64,000 nucleotides of DNA from Scytonema millei VB511283 (GTDB lineage Bacteria; Cyanobacteriota; Cyanobacteriia; Cyanobacteriales; Chroococcidiopsidaceae). Location of the stretch: the NCBI RefSeq assembly GCF_000817735.3, contig NZ_JTJC03000006.1:288381-352380 (forward strand). Reading direction: 5' to 3'. The position numbers and the translations under genes were made by a program. This document shows, in pieces, positions 26,701 through 34,283 of the stretch (positions are counted from its first letter, which is position 1; each line of letters opens with the position of its first letter). Under the pieces are notes generated by a model that was not told where the DNA came from, ran no database searches, and saw only the letters and a program-made list of their open reading frames with translations.

Positions 26701-27433
26701 GCAGAGGGGCAACTACCAACTACCAACTACCAACTACCAAAATCTCAAATCCTTAGCTAACTACCTAGTGAAAAAAAGCGTCTGGATTATTGGCGGCGAC
26801 GGTTGGGCTTATGATATTGGCTTTGGCGGACTCGATCACGTCCTAGCGAGCGGACGTAATGTGAATATCCTCGTTCTCGATACAGAGGTTTATTCCAACA
26901 CTGGTGGGCAAATGTCTAAAGCTACCCCCAAGGGAGCAGTGGCTAAATTCGCTGCTGGTGGTAAGCCCGCACCCAAAAAAGACTTGGGTTTAATCGCCAT
27001 GACTTACGGTAATGTCTACGTGGCAAGTGTAGCAATGGGCGCACGGGACGAGCATACCCTTAGAGCCTTTTTAGAAGCTGAAGCTTACGAAGGTCCATCG
27101 TTGATTATCGCCTACAGTCATTGCATCGCCCACGGCATCAACATGGCAACAGCGATGCAAAATCAAAAGGCTGCGGTAGATTCAGGGCGTTGGCTGCTGT
27201 ATCGTTTTCACCCAGATCGGATTCAGCAGGGAGAAAACCCGCTCCAACTTGATTCCCACGCTCCGAAACTCCCAGTAGAGCAATATATGTATCTGGAAAA
27301 CCGCTTCAAGATGCTGACCAAGAGCAAGCCAGAAGCAGCTAAACAGTTACTAGCAGAGGCACAGCAAGATGTCAATACTCGTTGGCGCTTGTATCAATAT
27401 CTAGCCGCGCGATCGCCTGAAACTATTCATTAA
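23714..27433 (+). CDS. nifJ: Pyruvate:ferredoxin (flavodoxin) oxidoreductase
   Basis: Oxidises pyruvate to acetyl-CoA and CO2, reducing ferredoxin or flavodoxin; oxygen-sensitive, used in dark fermentation. All domains are in one 1239-residue chain: pyrimidine-binding N-terminus (TIYPITPSSPMAEWADAW), transketolase-C-like part, gamma domain (FYGLGADGTVGANKNSIKII), two 4Fe-4S motifs (CVQCGKCVMVCPH about 724, CTGCGICVDVCPAK about 780), CAGCGETPYLKL (about 855), and TPP site IIGGDGWAYDIGFGGLDHVL (about 1024). Three repeat-coded insertions occur, near 24770-24870, 25665-25725 and 26660-26745. These account for the excess over the usual length of about 1,180-1,200. Confidence 0.96.
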   Translation: MKTKTFATLDGNEAVAQVAYRLNEVITIYPITPSSPMAEWADAWTAEGRANIWGNVPAVVQMQSEGGVAGALHGALQTGSLTTTFTASQGLLLMLPNMYKIAGELTPTVFHVAARSLAAQALSIFGDHSDVMAARTTGFAMLCAASVQEAHDFALIATRATLELRIPFLHFFDGFRTSHEIAKVELLAEDDMRSLIPDELVFAHRDRALTPDRPVIRGTAQNPDVYFQARETVNPYYLACPDITQKVMDEFAQLTGRQYQLFEYHGDPAAERVIVLMGSGCEAVHETVDYLNASGEKVGVVKVRLYRPFDAKRFVKALPATVKAIAVLDRTKEPGAAGEALYLDVVTAVCEYAQEQRGRADKGDKGDKEAILATSHQPLATSPTPQIIGGRYGLSSKEFTPAMIQAVFDNLAAIEPKNHFTIGINDDVTHTSLLYDPEFSIESDRVVRAIFYGLGADGTVGANKNSIKIIGEQTDNYAQGYFVYDSKKSGSVTVSHLRFGQQPIRSTYLVNRANFVACHQWEFIEKFPLLKEIVPGGTFLLNSPYPADEIWNYLPRSLQTQIIQKHLKFYVINGYQVARNAGMGGRINTVMQVCFFALSGVLPKDEAIAQIKRSIRKTYGKKGDEIVQMNIHAVHETLAHLYEVDYGAMVRSNQENQLPTTNYQLPITNSAPAFVRDVLGKIIAREGDNLPVSAMPVDGTYPSGTSKWEKRNIAQEIPVWDSDVCVQCGKCVMVCPHSVIRSKVYEPQQLETAPATFKNSNAREHDWQGLKFTIQVAPEDCTGCGICVDVCPAKNKSQPKLKAINMQPQQPLREQERENWDFFLNIPNPDRTHLKLHKINQQQMQEPLFEFSGACAGCGETPYLKLVSQLFGDRAVIANATGCSSIYGGNLPTTPWTHNAEGRGPAWSNSLFEDNAEFGLGFRVAIDKHAEIATELLRQLAPAVGEELATSILNAPQNDEADIYEQRQRVALLKQKLDELLKNQGAEEQRGRGAEEQRGNYQLPTTNYQNLKSLANYLVKKSVWIIGGDGWAYDIGFGGLDHVLASGRNVNILVLDTEVYSNTGGQMSKATPKGAVAKFAAGGKPAPKKDLGLIAMTYGNVYVASVAMGARDEHTLRAFLEAEAYEGPSLIIAYSHCIAHGINMATAMQNQKAAVDSGRWLLYRFHPDRIQQGENPLQLDSHAPKLPVEQYMYLENRFKMLTKSKPEAAKQLLAEAQQDVNTRWRLYQYLAARSPETIH

Positions 27434-27471
27434 ATCTCAAGTTCTTTTCCTAACTTCAAGGTTTTAGGAGG
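27434..27471 (+). promoter_or_regulatory. Conserved upstream motif, copy C, with Shine-Dalgarno
   Basis: CTCAAGTTCTTTTC-CTAACTTCAAGGT corresponds at equal spacing to CTCAAATTTTCCTT-CTAACTTCAAGGT before nifJ. It is followed by a strong AGGAGG (27466-27471) eight bases before the ATG. It lies in the 45-base gap between nifJ and the next gene. Confidence 0.45.
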
Positions 27472-27478
27472 GAGACAA

Positions 27479-28510
27479 ATGGACTTAACTACAACTTACA
27501 TGGGGTTGCAATTGCGATCGCCCCTCGTCCCTTCAGCCTCACCCCTTTCTGAAGACATCGACAATATTAAGCGAATGGAAGATGCGGGCGCGGCGGCTGT
27601 GGTGATGCATTCCCTATTTGAAGAACAATTACGCCAAGAGCGCTACGAACTGCACCACCACCTGACGCATGGGACTGAAAGCTATCCTGAAGCCTTGACC
27701 TATTTTCCAGAACCTCACAGCTTTCGAGTCGGCTCGGAAGAATATCTAAATCACATCCAAAGGGCAAAGGAAAAGGTAAATATTCCTCTCATCGCTAGTC
27801 TCAACGGTTCATCTGTTGGCGGTTGGACTAACTATGCCAGACAAATCCAGCAAGCAGGAGCAGACGGACTGGAATTGAATGTGTATTACGTCCCTACAGA
27901 CATGGACTTGACAGGCGAACAAATCGAGCAAACCTACATCGAGATTTTGCGATCGGTGAAAGCCGCTGTGACAATTCCCGTAGCGATCAAACTCAGCCCC
28001 TATTTTACCAACATGGCGAATATGGCTCGACGTTTGGACAACGCAGGAGCGAATGCTCTCGTTTTATTCAATCGCTTCTATCAGCCAGACATCAACCTCA
28101 AAACCCTAGAGGTTGAACCAAACGTGCTGTTAAGTACTCCGCAGTCCATGCGTTTACCGATGCGTTGGATTGCAATTCTCTACGATCGCATCAATGCTAG
28201 TTTGGCTGCAACCAGTGGCATTCACAAAGGGCAGGATGCCATCAAATTACTAATGGCAGGGGCAAACATCACGATGCTTTGTTCGGTGTTACTACGGCAC
28301 GGCATCGACCAGATCCGCGCGATCGAGCAGGAAATGCGTGAATGGATGGTAGAACACGAGTATGAATCCGTGCGGCAACTACAAGGAAGCATGAGTCAGA
28401 AAAATTGCCCCGACAAGAGTGCCTTTGAACGCGCCCAATACATGCGATCGCTCCAAACCTACAAACCAGAATGGGAGCGAGTTTTCGACACATCTCATTA
28501 TTTTGGATAA
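27479..28510 (+). CDS. Dihydroorotate dehydrogenase-like flavoprotein
   Basis: A TIM-barrel protein of 343 residues of the dihydroorotate-dehydrogenase-like family: MDLTTTYMGLQLRSPLVPSA, DAGAAAVVMHSLFEEQLRQE, IPLIASLNGSSVGGWTNYAR, ADGLELNVYYV, VAIKLSPYFTNM and the phosphate-binding segment SGIHKGQDAIKLLMAGA. The catalytic base region differs from true PyrD, and such genes often follow nifJ in cyanobacteria, so a role in fermentative or pyruvate-linked redox metabolism is more likely than pyrimidine synthesis. Probably co-transcribed with nifJ. Confidence 0.85.
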   Translation: MDLTTTYMGLQLRSPLVPSASPLSEDIDNIKRMEDAGAAAVVMHSLFEEQLRQERYELHHHLTHGTESYPEALTYFPEPHSFRVGSEEYLNHIQRAKEKVNIPLIASLNGSSVGGWTNYARQIQQAGADGLELNVYYVPTDMDLTGEQIEQTYIEILRSVKAAVTIPVAIKLSPYFTNMANMARRLDNAGANALVLFNRFYQPDINLKTLEVEPNVLLSTPQSMRLPMRWIAILYDRINASLAATSGIHKGQDAIKLLMAGANITMLCSVLLRHGIDQIRAIEQEMREWMVEHEYESVRQLQGSMSQKNCPDKSAFERAQYMRSLQTYKPEWERVFDTSHYFG

Positions 28511-28512
28511 AG

Positions 28513-28620
28513 TCAAAAGTCAAAAGTCAAAAGTCAAAACTAATAACAACTATCCATCAATTACTACAAATGACAAATGACAAATAACAAATGACAACCA
28601 ACTACCAACTACCAATGACC
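28513..28620. repeat. Short tandem repeats (AGTCAAA, ATGACAA, CTACCAA)
   Basis: Three unit types in sequence fill the whole 118-base gap between the dihydroorotate-dehydrogenase-like gene and pfkA. Confidence 0.85.
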
Positions 28621-28628
28621 AAAACCCT

Positions 28629-29699
28629 ATGCAAAAACGAATTGGTATTTTGACCAGTGGTGGTGACTGCCCTGGGTTGAATTGTGCGATTCGGGCTGTT
28701 GTCAGCCATGCTAAGTTACAACATGATTGGGAAGTGCTGGGGATTCCTTACGCCACTCAAGGGTTGTTGGAGCGTAAGGCGACGTTACTGAATTTGCATG
28801 GTTTAGATTTACGCGGTATCGATCCTTTACTCAGTATGGGTGGCACGATTTTAGGATCGATCAACAAAGGAGACACGTTAGCTCATGCGAGTGAAATTAT
28901 TGCTAGTTATCGGGCGTTGGCGTTAGATGCCTTAATTGCGATCGGTGGCGATGGTAGTCTCGCCATTCTCCACCAACTCGCTTGTCAAGGAAACTGGAAT
29001 CTCATCGCGATTCCCAAGACAATCGATAACGATGTGGCACTTACGGAACGAGCAATTGGGTTTGATACGGCTGTCAATACGATTGTTGATGCTTTGAATC
29101 GCTTGACTTTTACCGCTGCTAGTCACGATCGCGTCATGGTTGTGGAAGTTATGGGACGCACAGCAGGGCATTTAGCACTTCATGCTGGAATTGCAGGCGG
29201 GGCAGATTGTATTTTAATTCCCGAAATTCCCTATTCTATTGGGGGAGTTTGCCATCAAATTAGTCAACTGCGCGATCGCTGGGGGCGCAAATTTGCGATC
29301 GTTGTTGTTGCTGAAGGTGCTAAAACTGCCAACGATAGTTCTATTGCAGAAACACAAAATCTTGCGTCTCTGGAGTGCGGCATGGGACAGTATATTGCCA
29401 ATCAAATTAAGCTTTACAACCTTGCCGATCGCCTTGACGTTCGGGTTTCAATTTTAGGACATATCCAGCGCGGTGGTATACCATCAGCTTTAGACCGCTT
29501 GACAGCAACAGCTTTTGGTAAGGCAGCAGTAGATTTAATTGCGCGGGAACAATACGGTCAAATGGTGGCTTGGCAAAATGGACGAGTTGTAGATATTCCA
29601 ATCGCCAATGTTGTCACTCGAAGTCCTTTGCCTGTAGCACCCGATAACTATCTCGTACAAACCGCTCGCTGTATGGGGATTTATGTGGGGGATGGATAA
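28629..29699 (+). CDS. pfkA: 6-phosphofructokinase
   Basis: Phosphorylates fructose 6-phosphate in glycolysis. Motifs of the PfkA family: [32 protein letters not shown] (about 105), [13 protein letters not shown] (about 128), [19 protein letters not shown] and [20 protein letters not shown] has the glycine typical of ATP-dependent enzymes, whereas the lysine in PKTIDND is the residue found in PPi-dependent and mixed-class enzymes, so the phosphoryl donor should be tested. Length 356 is normal. It ends two bases before hypD, making a pfkA-hypD-hypE operon likely. Confidence 0.93.
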   Translation: MQKRIGILTSGGDCPGLNCAIRAVVSHAKLQHDWEVLGIPYATQGLLERKATLLNLHGLDLRGIDPLLSMGGTILGSINKGDTLAHASEIIASYRALALDALIAIGGDGSLAILHQLACQGNWNLIAIPKTIDNDVALTERAIGFDTAVNTIVDALNRLTFTAASHDRVMVVEVMGRTAGHLALHAGIAGGADCILIPEIPYSIGGVCHQISQLRDRWGRKFAIVVVAEGAKTANDSSIAETQNLASLECGMGQYIANQIKLYNLADRLDVRVSILGHIQRGGIPSALDRLTATAFGKAAVDLIAREQYGQMVAWQNGRVVDIPIANVVTRSPLPVAPDNYLVQTARCMGIYVGDG

Positions 29700-29701
29700 C
29701 A

Positions 29702-30835
29702 ATGAAGTTCGTTAACGAATACCGAGATGCTGATGCTGCCGATCGATACGCACGGGCGATCGCTGCCATTACTACTCAACCTTGGACGATTATGGAGATC
29801 TGCGGTGGTCAGACCCATTCTATTGTCAAATTTGGCATAGATGAACTGTTACCCCCAGAAATTACCTTAATTCACGGTCCTGGTTGTCCCGTCTGCGTCA
29901 CGCCTGTGGAATTAGTAGACAAGGCGATCGCGATCGCAACGCAACCCGAAGTTATTTTCTGTTCGTTTGGAGATATGTTGCGAGTTCCAGGGAGCAGGGG
30001 AGTAGAGGAGAGGGAGAAAGATTTGCTGGCGGTTAAGGCAACGGGAGGAGATATTCGCATTGTCTATTCTCCGCTCGATGCGCTCAAAATCGCTCAAACT
30101 CATCCACACAAACAAGTCGTTTTCTTCGCTGTGGGGTTTGAAACGACTGCACCCGCTACAGCGATGGCGGTTTACCAAGCTGCGCGACAGGAAGTTAAAA
30201 ATTTCTCCTTACTGGTTTCTCACGTATTAGTTCCGCCAGCAATGGAGGCGATTCTTGCCTCACCTCACAATCGAGTCCAAGGATTTTTAGCTGCTGGTCA
30301 TGTCTGCACGGTGATGGGATACACCCAGTACGAACCGCTCGTACAGAAATATTGCGTTCCAATTGTCGTCACGGGTTTTGAACCGCTAGACATCCTCCAA
30401 GGGGTGTATATGTGCGTTCAGCAGTTAGAATCGGGGCGATCGCAACTGGAGAATCAGTACGCTCGTTCGGTGCGGCGCAATGGGAATGAAACTGCTCAAC
30501 AATTGATGCAGGAAGTATTTAAAATCGTATCGAGGCAATGGCGCGGGATTGGTGAAATTCCTCAAAGTGGGTTGGGTTTACGCGATAAATATGCCCAATT
30601 TGATGCCCAAAAGCGTTTTGATATTTCTAACTACGCGATAAGCGAAGCATTGCTCTTTCAGAGCATCACGGAATCTACCGAATGTATGAGCGGACAGATC
30701 TTGCAAGGCATCAAAAAACCTCACGAATGCCCTGCTTTTGGCGATCGCTGTACGCCAGAACACCCTCTAGGTGCGCCGATGGTTTCCTCAGAAGGGGCTT
30801 GTGCGGCATATTATCGTTATCGGCAGTGGATGTAA
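29702..30835 (+). CDS. hypD: Hydrogenase formation protein HypD
   Basis: Iron-sulfur scaffold on which HypC and HypD build the Fe(CN)2CO centre of [NiFe] hydrogenase. The 377 residues include [37 protein letters not shown], and a C-terminal cluster-binding region [20 protein letters not shown] then [21 protein letters not shown] short extra stretch ([15 protein letters not shown] 29993-30020) is coded by the GGGAGCAGGGGAGTAGAGGAG repeat type and is absent from standard HypD between FGDxxRVPG and the next helix. Start spacing to pfkA is two bases. Confidence 0.96.
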   Translation: MKFVNEYRDADAADRYARAIAAITTQPWTIMEICGGQTHSIVKFGIDELLPPEITLIHGPGCPVCVTPVELVDKAIAIATQPEVIFCSFGDMLRVPGSRGVEEREKDLLAVKATGGDIRIVYSPLDALKIAQTHPHKQVVFFAVGFETTAPATAMAVYQAARQEVKNFSLLVSHVLVPPAMEAILASPHNRVQGFLAAGHVCTVMGYTQYEPLVQKYCVPIVVTGFEPLDILQGVYMCVQQLESGRSQLENQYARSVRRNGNETAQQLMQEVFKIVSRQWRGIGEIPQSGLGLRDKYAQFDAQKRFDISNYAISEALLFQSITESTECMSGQILQGIKKPHECPAFGDRCTPEHPLGAPMVSSEGACAAYYRYRQWM

Positions 30836-30878
30836 GAAGGTAGAGGGGTAGAGGAGCAGAGGAGCAGAAGAGTTATAA

Positions 30879-31934
30879 GTGAGCGAACCTAAAGACTTTA
30901 TCGTGTCTTGTCCGATTCCAATTGACAAATACCCTCGCGTTCTACTGGCGCATGGGGGTGGTGGAAGGTTGATGCATCAATTAATCGAGCAGATGTTTTT
31001 GGCAACATTTAGCCATAGCGATCGCCCGCCACATGATGCTGCCGAAATTCACCTCACAAGTCACAGAATTGCTTTTACAACTGATTCCTATGTAGTTCAA
31101 CCCCTATTCTTTCCAGGCGGTGATATCGGAATGCTGGCAGTTAACGGCACTGTCAACGATCTGGCAATGAGCGGAGCGCGTCCGCTGTATTTAAGTGCTG
31201 GGTTTATTTTGGAAGAAGGACTATCAATGGAAACGCTTTGGCGGGTGGTGCGATCGATGCAACAAGCAGCCCAAACAGCCAACGTGCAGATCGTGACTGG
31301 CGATACAAAGGTTGTGGATCGAGGCAAGGGAGACGGCATTTTCATCAATACAGCTGGTGTAGGAATTATCGAGCATGACCAGGCAATTACTCCCCAATCA
31401 ATTCAGCCTGGGGATGTGTTGCTGCTTAATGGCGATCTCGGTCGTCACGGCATTGCGATTATGACCCAGAGAGAAGGTTTAGCTTTTGAAACTACCATCG
31501 AGAGCGATGCAGCACCGCTAGCAAGTCTAATTTTGGAACTGCTAAAAGCTGGAATCAAAATTCATTGTTTGCGCGATCTGACCCGTGGTGGTTTATCGAG
31601 CGCCCTGAATGAAATTGCCCAAGCTGCCTGCGTCAAAATTGAAATTAATGAAAATGCCATCCCCATAAGTGAAGAAGTGCAAGGAGCGTGTGAAATCCTC
31701 GGTTTCGATCCGCTGTATGTTGCAAACGAAGGAAGATTCGTTGCTTTTGTGCCACCAGAATTTGCTCAAAAAGCAATAGAAATTATGCGATCGCATCCTT
31801 TAGGAAAATCCGCTCAAATTATTGGCAGTGTTACCGAACGCAAAACATCCGGTCTTGTCACGATGAAGAGTAAAATTGGCGCTCAACGCATTGTCGATAT
31901 GTTAAGCGGAGAACAACTACCACGAATTTGCTAA
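30879..31934 (+). CDS. hypE: Carbamoyl dehydratase HypE
   Basis: Takes the carbamoyl group from HypF onto its C-terminal cysteine and dehydrates it with ATP to thiocyanate, the cyanide donor. PurM-like fold of 351 residues: [74 protein letters not shown]. It ends in LPRIC, the required PRIC tail. The start is GTG; the 43 bases before it are AGGAGCAG-type repeats that may supply the ribosome binding site. Convergent with the DUF456 gene, 11 bases away. Confidence 0.96.
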   Translation: MSEPKDFIVSCPIPIDKYPRVLLAHGGGGRLMHQLIEQMFLATFSHSDRPPHDAAEIHLTSHRIAFTTDSYVVQPLFFPGGDIGMLAVNGTVNDLAMSGARPLYLSAGFILEEGLSMETLWRVVRSMQQAAQTANVQIVTGDTKVVDRGKGDGIFINTAGVGIIEHDQAITPQSIQPGDVLLLNGDLGRHGIAIMTQREGLAFETTIESDAAPLASLILELLKAGIKIHCLRDLTRGGLSSALNEIAQAACVKIEINENAIPISEEVQGACEILGFDPLYVANEGRFVAFVPPEFAQKAIEIMRSHPLGKSAQIIGSVTERKTSGLVTMKSKIGAQRIVDMLSGEQLPRIC

Positions 31935-31945
31935 TCCGAATTTGC

Positions 31946-32461
31946 TCATCCCATCACTTGTGGTAGCGTGGCATAGAGAAAAAAGCCCACTGCCACGATC
32001 GCCAATAACCCCTGAATTAAATTTCCCACCAGAGAACCGACTACAATTCCGACTCCAGCTTTCAAAGCTCGTTTCAAATTGCGCTGATAAATATACTCGC
32101 CGATAATTGCTCCTAACAAAGGTCCGAGCAAAATTCCTAACAAGGGACCACCAAACGGCAAAGCAGGCAATAAACCAAAAATCCCCAACAGCAAACCAAC
32201 AACCGCACCAATCTGTCCCCATTTACTGGCTCCAGCGCGTTTCGCTCCCCAGAAGGTAGCCAGCAGATCGATGCCGACGCTAAGCGCTAACACCACCACC
32301 GTCACAATTAGAGGTACGGCAATGCTACCAAAAGAACCTTGCACCACACCCCAAATTGCGATCGCCACCAAAATCAAACTCGTTCCAGGAATCCCTGGAA
32401 CCACTGCCCCAATCACACCGACAACCATAAGGGCAACTAATAACCAATAGAGAGTTAGCAT
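31946..32461 (-). CDS. DUF456 family membrane protein
   Basis: The 171-residue protein consists of about five hydrophobic helices with many glycines: LLVALMVVGVIGAVVPGIPG, SLILVAIAIWGVVQG, VPLIVTVVVLALSVGIDLLA, VGLLLGIFGLLPALPFGG, PLLGILLGPLLGAIIGEYI. This is the DUF456 pattern, including the PGIPGT motif near the N-terminus. It is an inner-membrane protein of unknown function. Confidence 0.88.
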   Translation of the reverse strand: MLTLYWLLVALMVVGVIGAVVPGIPGTSLILVAIAIWGVVQGSFGSIAVPLIVTVVVLALSVGIDLLATFWGAKRAGASKWGQIGAVVGLLLGIFGLLPALPFGGPLLGILLGPLLGAIIGEYIYQRNLKRALKAGVGIVVGSLVGNLIQGLLAIVAVGFFLYATLPQVMG

Positions 32462-32465
32462 AATT

Positions 32466-32592
32466 TTTCATTTGTCATTTGTCATTTGTCATTCGTCATT
32501 CGTCATTTGTCATTAGTAACTCGTTAATTTTGACTTTTAACTTTTGACTTTTTCCCTACTCCCTACTCCCTGCTCCCTGCTCCCTGCTCCCT
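32466..32592. repeat. Short tandem repeats (GTCATTT, GCTCCCT)
   Basis: GTCATTTGTCATT units, then TTTTGACTTTTAACTTTTGA, then five GCTCCCT/ACTCCCT units. The last part supplies the final codons and stop of the CCB-type gene, giving a C-terminus GAGSRE that is probably not ancestral. Confidence 0.85.
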
Positions 32593-33225
32593 AAAAAGGG
32601 TAACGTCTAACTTGTCAGCAATACCAGCGATCCAGGTTTCGTCTTGCTTGGTATAGCTGCGAGGAGCATTTGCACCCAAGATCAGTACGCCTTGCTGACC
32701 GATGGGTTGACAAATGACTCCTTGGGTGTTGTCCGGCAAGTAGTCAAATTCAAATCGTCCTGGGTAAACGCTCAAAGCAACCAAGTAAACTGGTTTGTGT
32801 TTTTCCAGCACCCGTTGGACGATCGCCCCTGGAGTCACTTCGACTTTCTCTGGTAAAATGCCGCGCCGCAGCAAAACTTTTCCTTGATAAAACACGATGA
32901 GCGATCGCGTGACGGTATTTGTCAATAACAGATAAGATGCCCATGCTAGTTCTGTCTTAACTGTTTCGGGCAAGTCTGGAGCCAACTCGAACTTTTGCTC
33001 GCCCACGAGTTCTACGGCATCCGGCAGGCGCGGTGCGACTTGCTGCCAAAGCAATCCAGTCAAAATTAACACCGCACTGACAATTGCCCCCAAAACATCC
33101 GACCGTGCCTGAGTCACCGTCAGTTCCGGTGTCAGCAACCGATTGACCAACAGCAACACAGCACCTAATCCTCCTACCACGAGGGGTATTAGCCGTATAA
33201 CTCGATTTGGATCTGGTTTAGCCAT
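32563..33225 (-). CDS. CCB2/CCB4-type cofactor assembly of complex C subunit B
   Basis: In chloroplasts and cyanobacteria the CCB proteins attach the c' haem (haem ci) to cytochrome b6. The protein (about 220 residues) has two N-terminal membrane helices (IRLIPLVVGGLGAVLLLVNR and VLGAIVSAVLILTGLLWQQV) and a soluble domain with WASYLLLTNTVTRSLIVFYQ, PGAIVQRVLEKHKPVYLVAL and QGVICQPIGQQGVLILGAN, as in the CCB2/CCB4 family. I used the ATG at 33223-33225 (MAKPDPNRVIRL); the longer frame is coded by repeats. Family assignment is from recalled sequence style. Confidence 0.75.
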   Translation of the reverse strand: MAKPDPNRVIRLIPLVVGGLGAVLLLVNRLLTPELTVTQARSDVLGAIVSAVLILTGLLWQQVAPRLPDAVELVGEQKFELAPDLPETVKTELAWASYLLLTNTVTRSLIVFYQGKVLLRRGILPEKVEVTPGAIVQRVLEKHKPVYLVALSVYPGRFEFDYLPDNTQGVICQPIGQQGVLILGANAPRSYTKQDETWIAGIADKLDVTLFREQGAGSRE

Positions 33226-33367
33226 GTTGGAATGAGTAGTGAGTGGTGAGGAGTGAGGAGTGAGGAGTGAAGAAAGAAGGGTGTGGGGTCTACAATTTTG
33301 CTCTCTTCCTTGTCCCCCTTGTCTCCTTGTCCCCTTGTCCTCAAAATTAGCCACTATCCACCAACAT
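33226..33367. repeat. GAGGAGT / CCTTGTC repeat spacer
   Basis: GAGTGAGGAGTGAGGAGTGA and CTTGTCCCCCTTGTCTCCTT type repeats fill the 142 bases between the CCB-type gene and rpaB. Confidence 0.75.
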
Positions 33368-34096
33368 TCACTCCTCTCCTGGTTCGATAATCCGTTGGAA
33401 TAGATAACCCGTACCTCTAGCGGTAAGGATTAATTCTGGGTTACTAGGGTCGTCTTCTAGCTTCGCCCGCAGTCGCGAGATATGCACGTCAACTACGCGA
33501 GTGTCTACATGTCGTTCGGGCGTATAGCCCCAAACTTCCTGCAAGATTTCCGATCGCGAAAAGGCTTCCCCCGAACGGCTGACTAACAGCTCTAGCAAGC
33601 TAAATTCCATTCCAGTTAATCGAATCCGCTCGTCTCCTTTGTAAACCTGTCGCTTGTTCGTGTCAATTTTGATACTTCCTACTTGGATCACGCCAGAGCT
33701 AGGAATTCCCGAAGCACCTGTTTTATCTACCCGTCGCAATACCGAGCGAATGCGTGCTTCCAGTTCTTTCGGGGAAAATGGCTTGACTACGTAATCATCC
33801 GCACCTAATTCCAGTCCGGTGATCCGATCGGCGACATCGCCCAGGGCTGTTAGCATAATAATTGGTACATCTGATTCCTTGCGTAGCTCTTGACACACGC
33901 CGTAGCCATCTAACTTCGGCATCATCACGTCCAAGACAACCAAATCTGGATCGGCTTTGCGAAATGTATCCAAAGCTTCCTCGCCGTCTGCTGCTGTCAC
34001 GACATCGTAACCAATCATCGACAGCCGCGTTTCTAAGATCCGCCGAATGCTGGCTTCGTCGTCCACGACTAGGATTTTTTCTTTATGACTTTCCAA
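33368..34096 (-). CDS. rpaB: Response regulator RpaB
   Basis: OmpR-family regulator, essential in cyanobacteria, that controls high-light and photosystem genes through HLR1 sites. The receiver domain (EKILVVDDEASIRRILETRL, acceptor in LVVLDVMMPKLDGYG, VVKPFSPKELEARI) is followed by a winged helix (LTGMEFSLLELLVSRSGEAF, GYTPERHVDTRVVDVHISRL). I set the start at TTG 34094-34096, which gives ESHKEKILVVDDE as in homologues. AAGGAG at 34108-34113 is 11 bases upstream of it but only two bases from the other TTG at 34103. No ATG exists in reach. I see no clear HLR1 site upstream. Confidence 0.93.
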   Translation of the reverse strand: MESHKEKILVVDDEASIRRILETRLSMIGYDVVTAADGEEALDTFRKADPDLVVLDVMMPKLDGYGVCQELRKESDVPIIMLTALGDVADRITGLELGADDYVVKPFSPKELEARIRSVLRRVDKTGASGIPSSGVIQVGSIKIDTNKRQVYKGDERIRLTGMEFSLLELLVSRSGEAFSRSEILQEVWGYTPERHVDTRVVDVHISRLRAKLEDDPSNPELILTARGTGYLFQRIIEPGEE

Positions 34097-34283
34097 ATTT
34101 ACCAACGCTCCTTGAAACCAAACATTTTTGAATTTTAATTTTTAGTACTATTACATGAAGATCTTATCCCATTCAATCCATGTAAATTAGCCGAAATTCT
34201 CGCACTCACTTACTTTCAAGGTTTTTTAATATTTGCGGTTTTGCCAACAAAATTTAACTTAACGCAACAAAAGCACTAAACGA

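Noticed and set aside
27479..28510. True dihydroorotate dehydrogenase PyrD
   Set aside because: The sequence follows the separate DHODH-like family that accompanies nifJ; typical PyrD active-site segments are not seen, and no pyrimidine genes are near.
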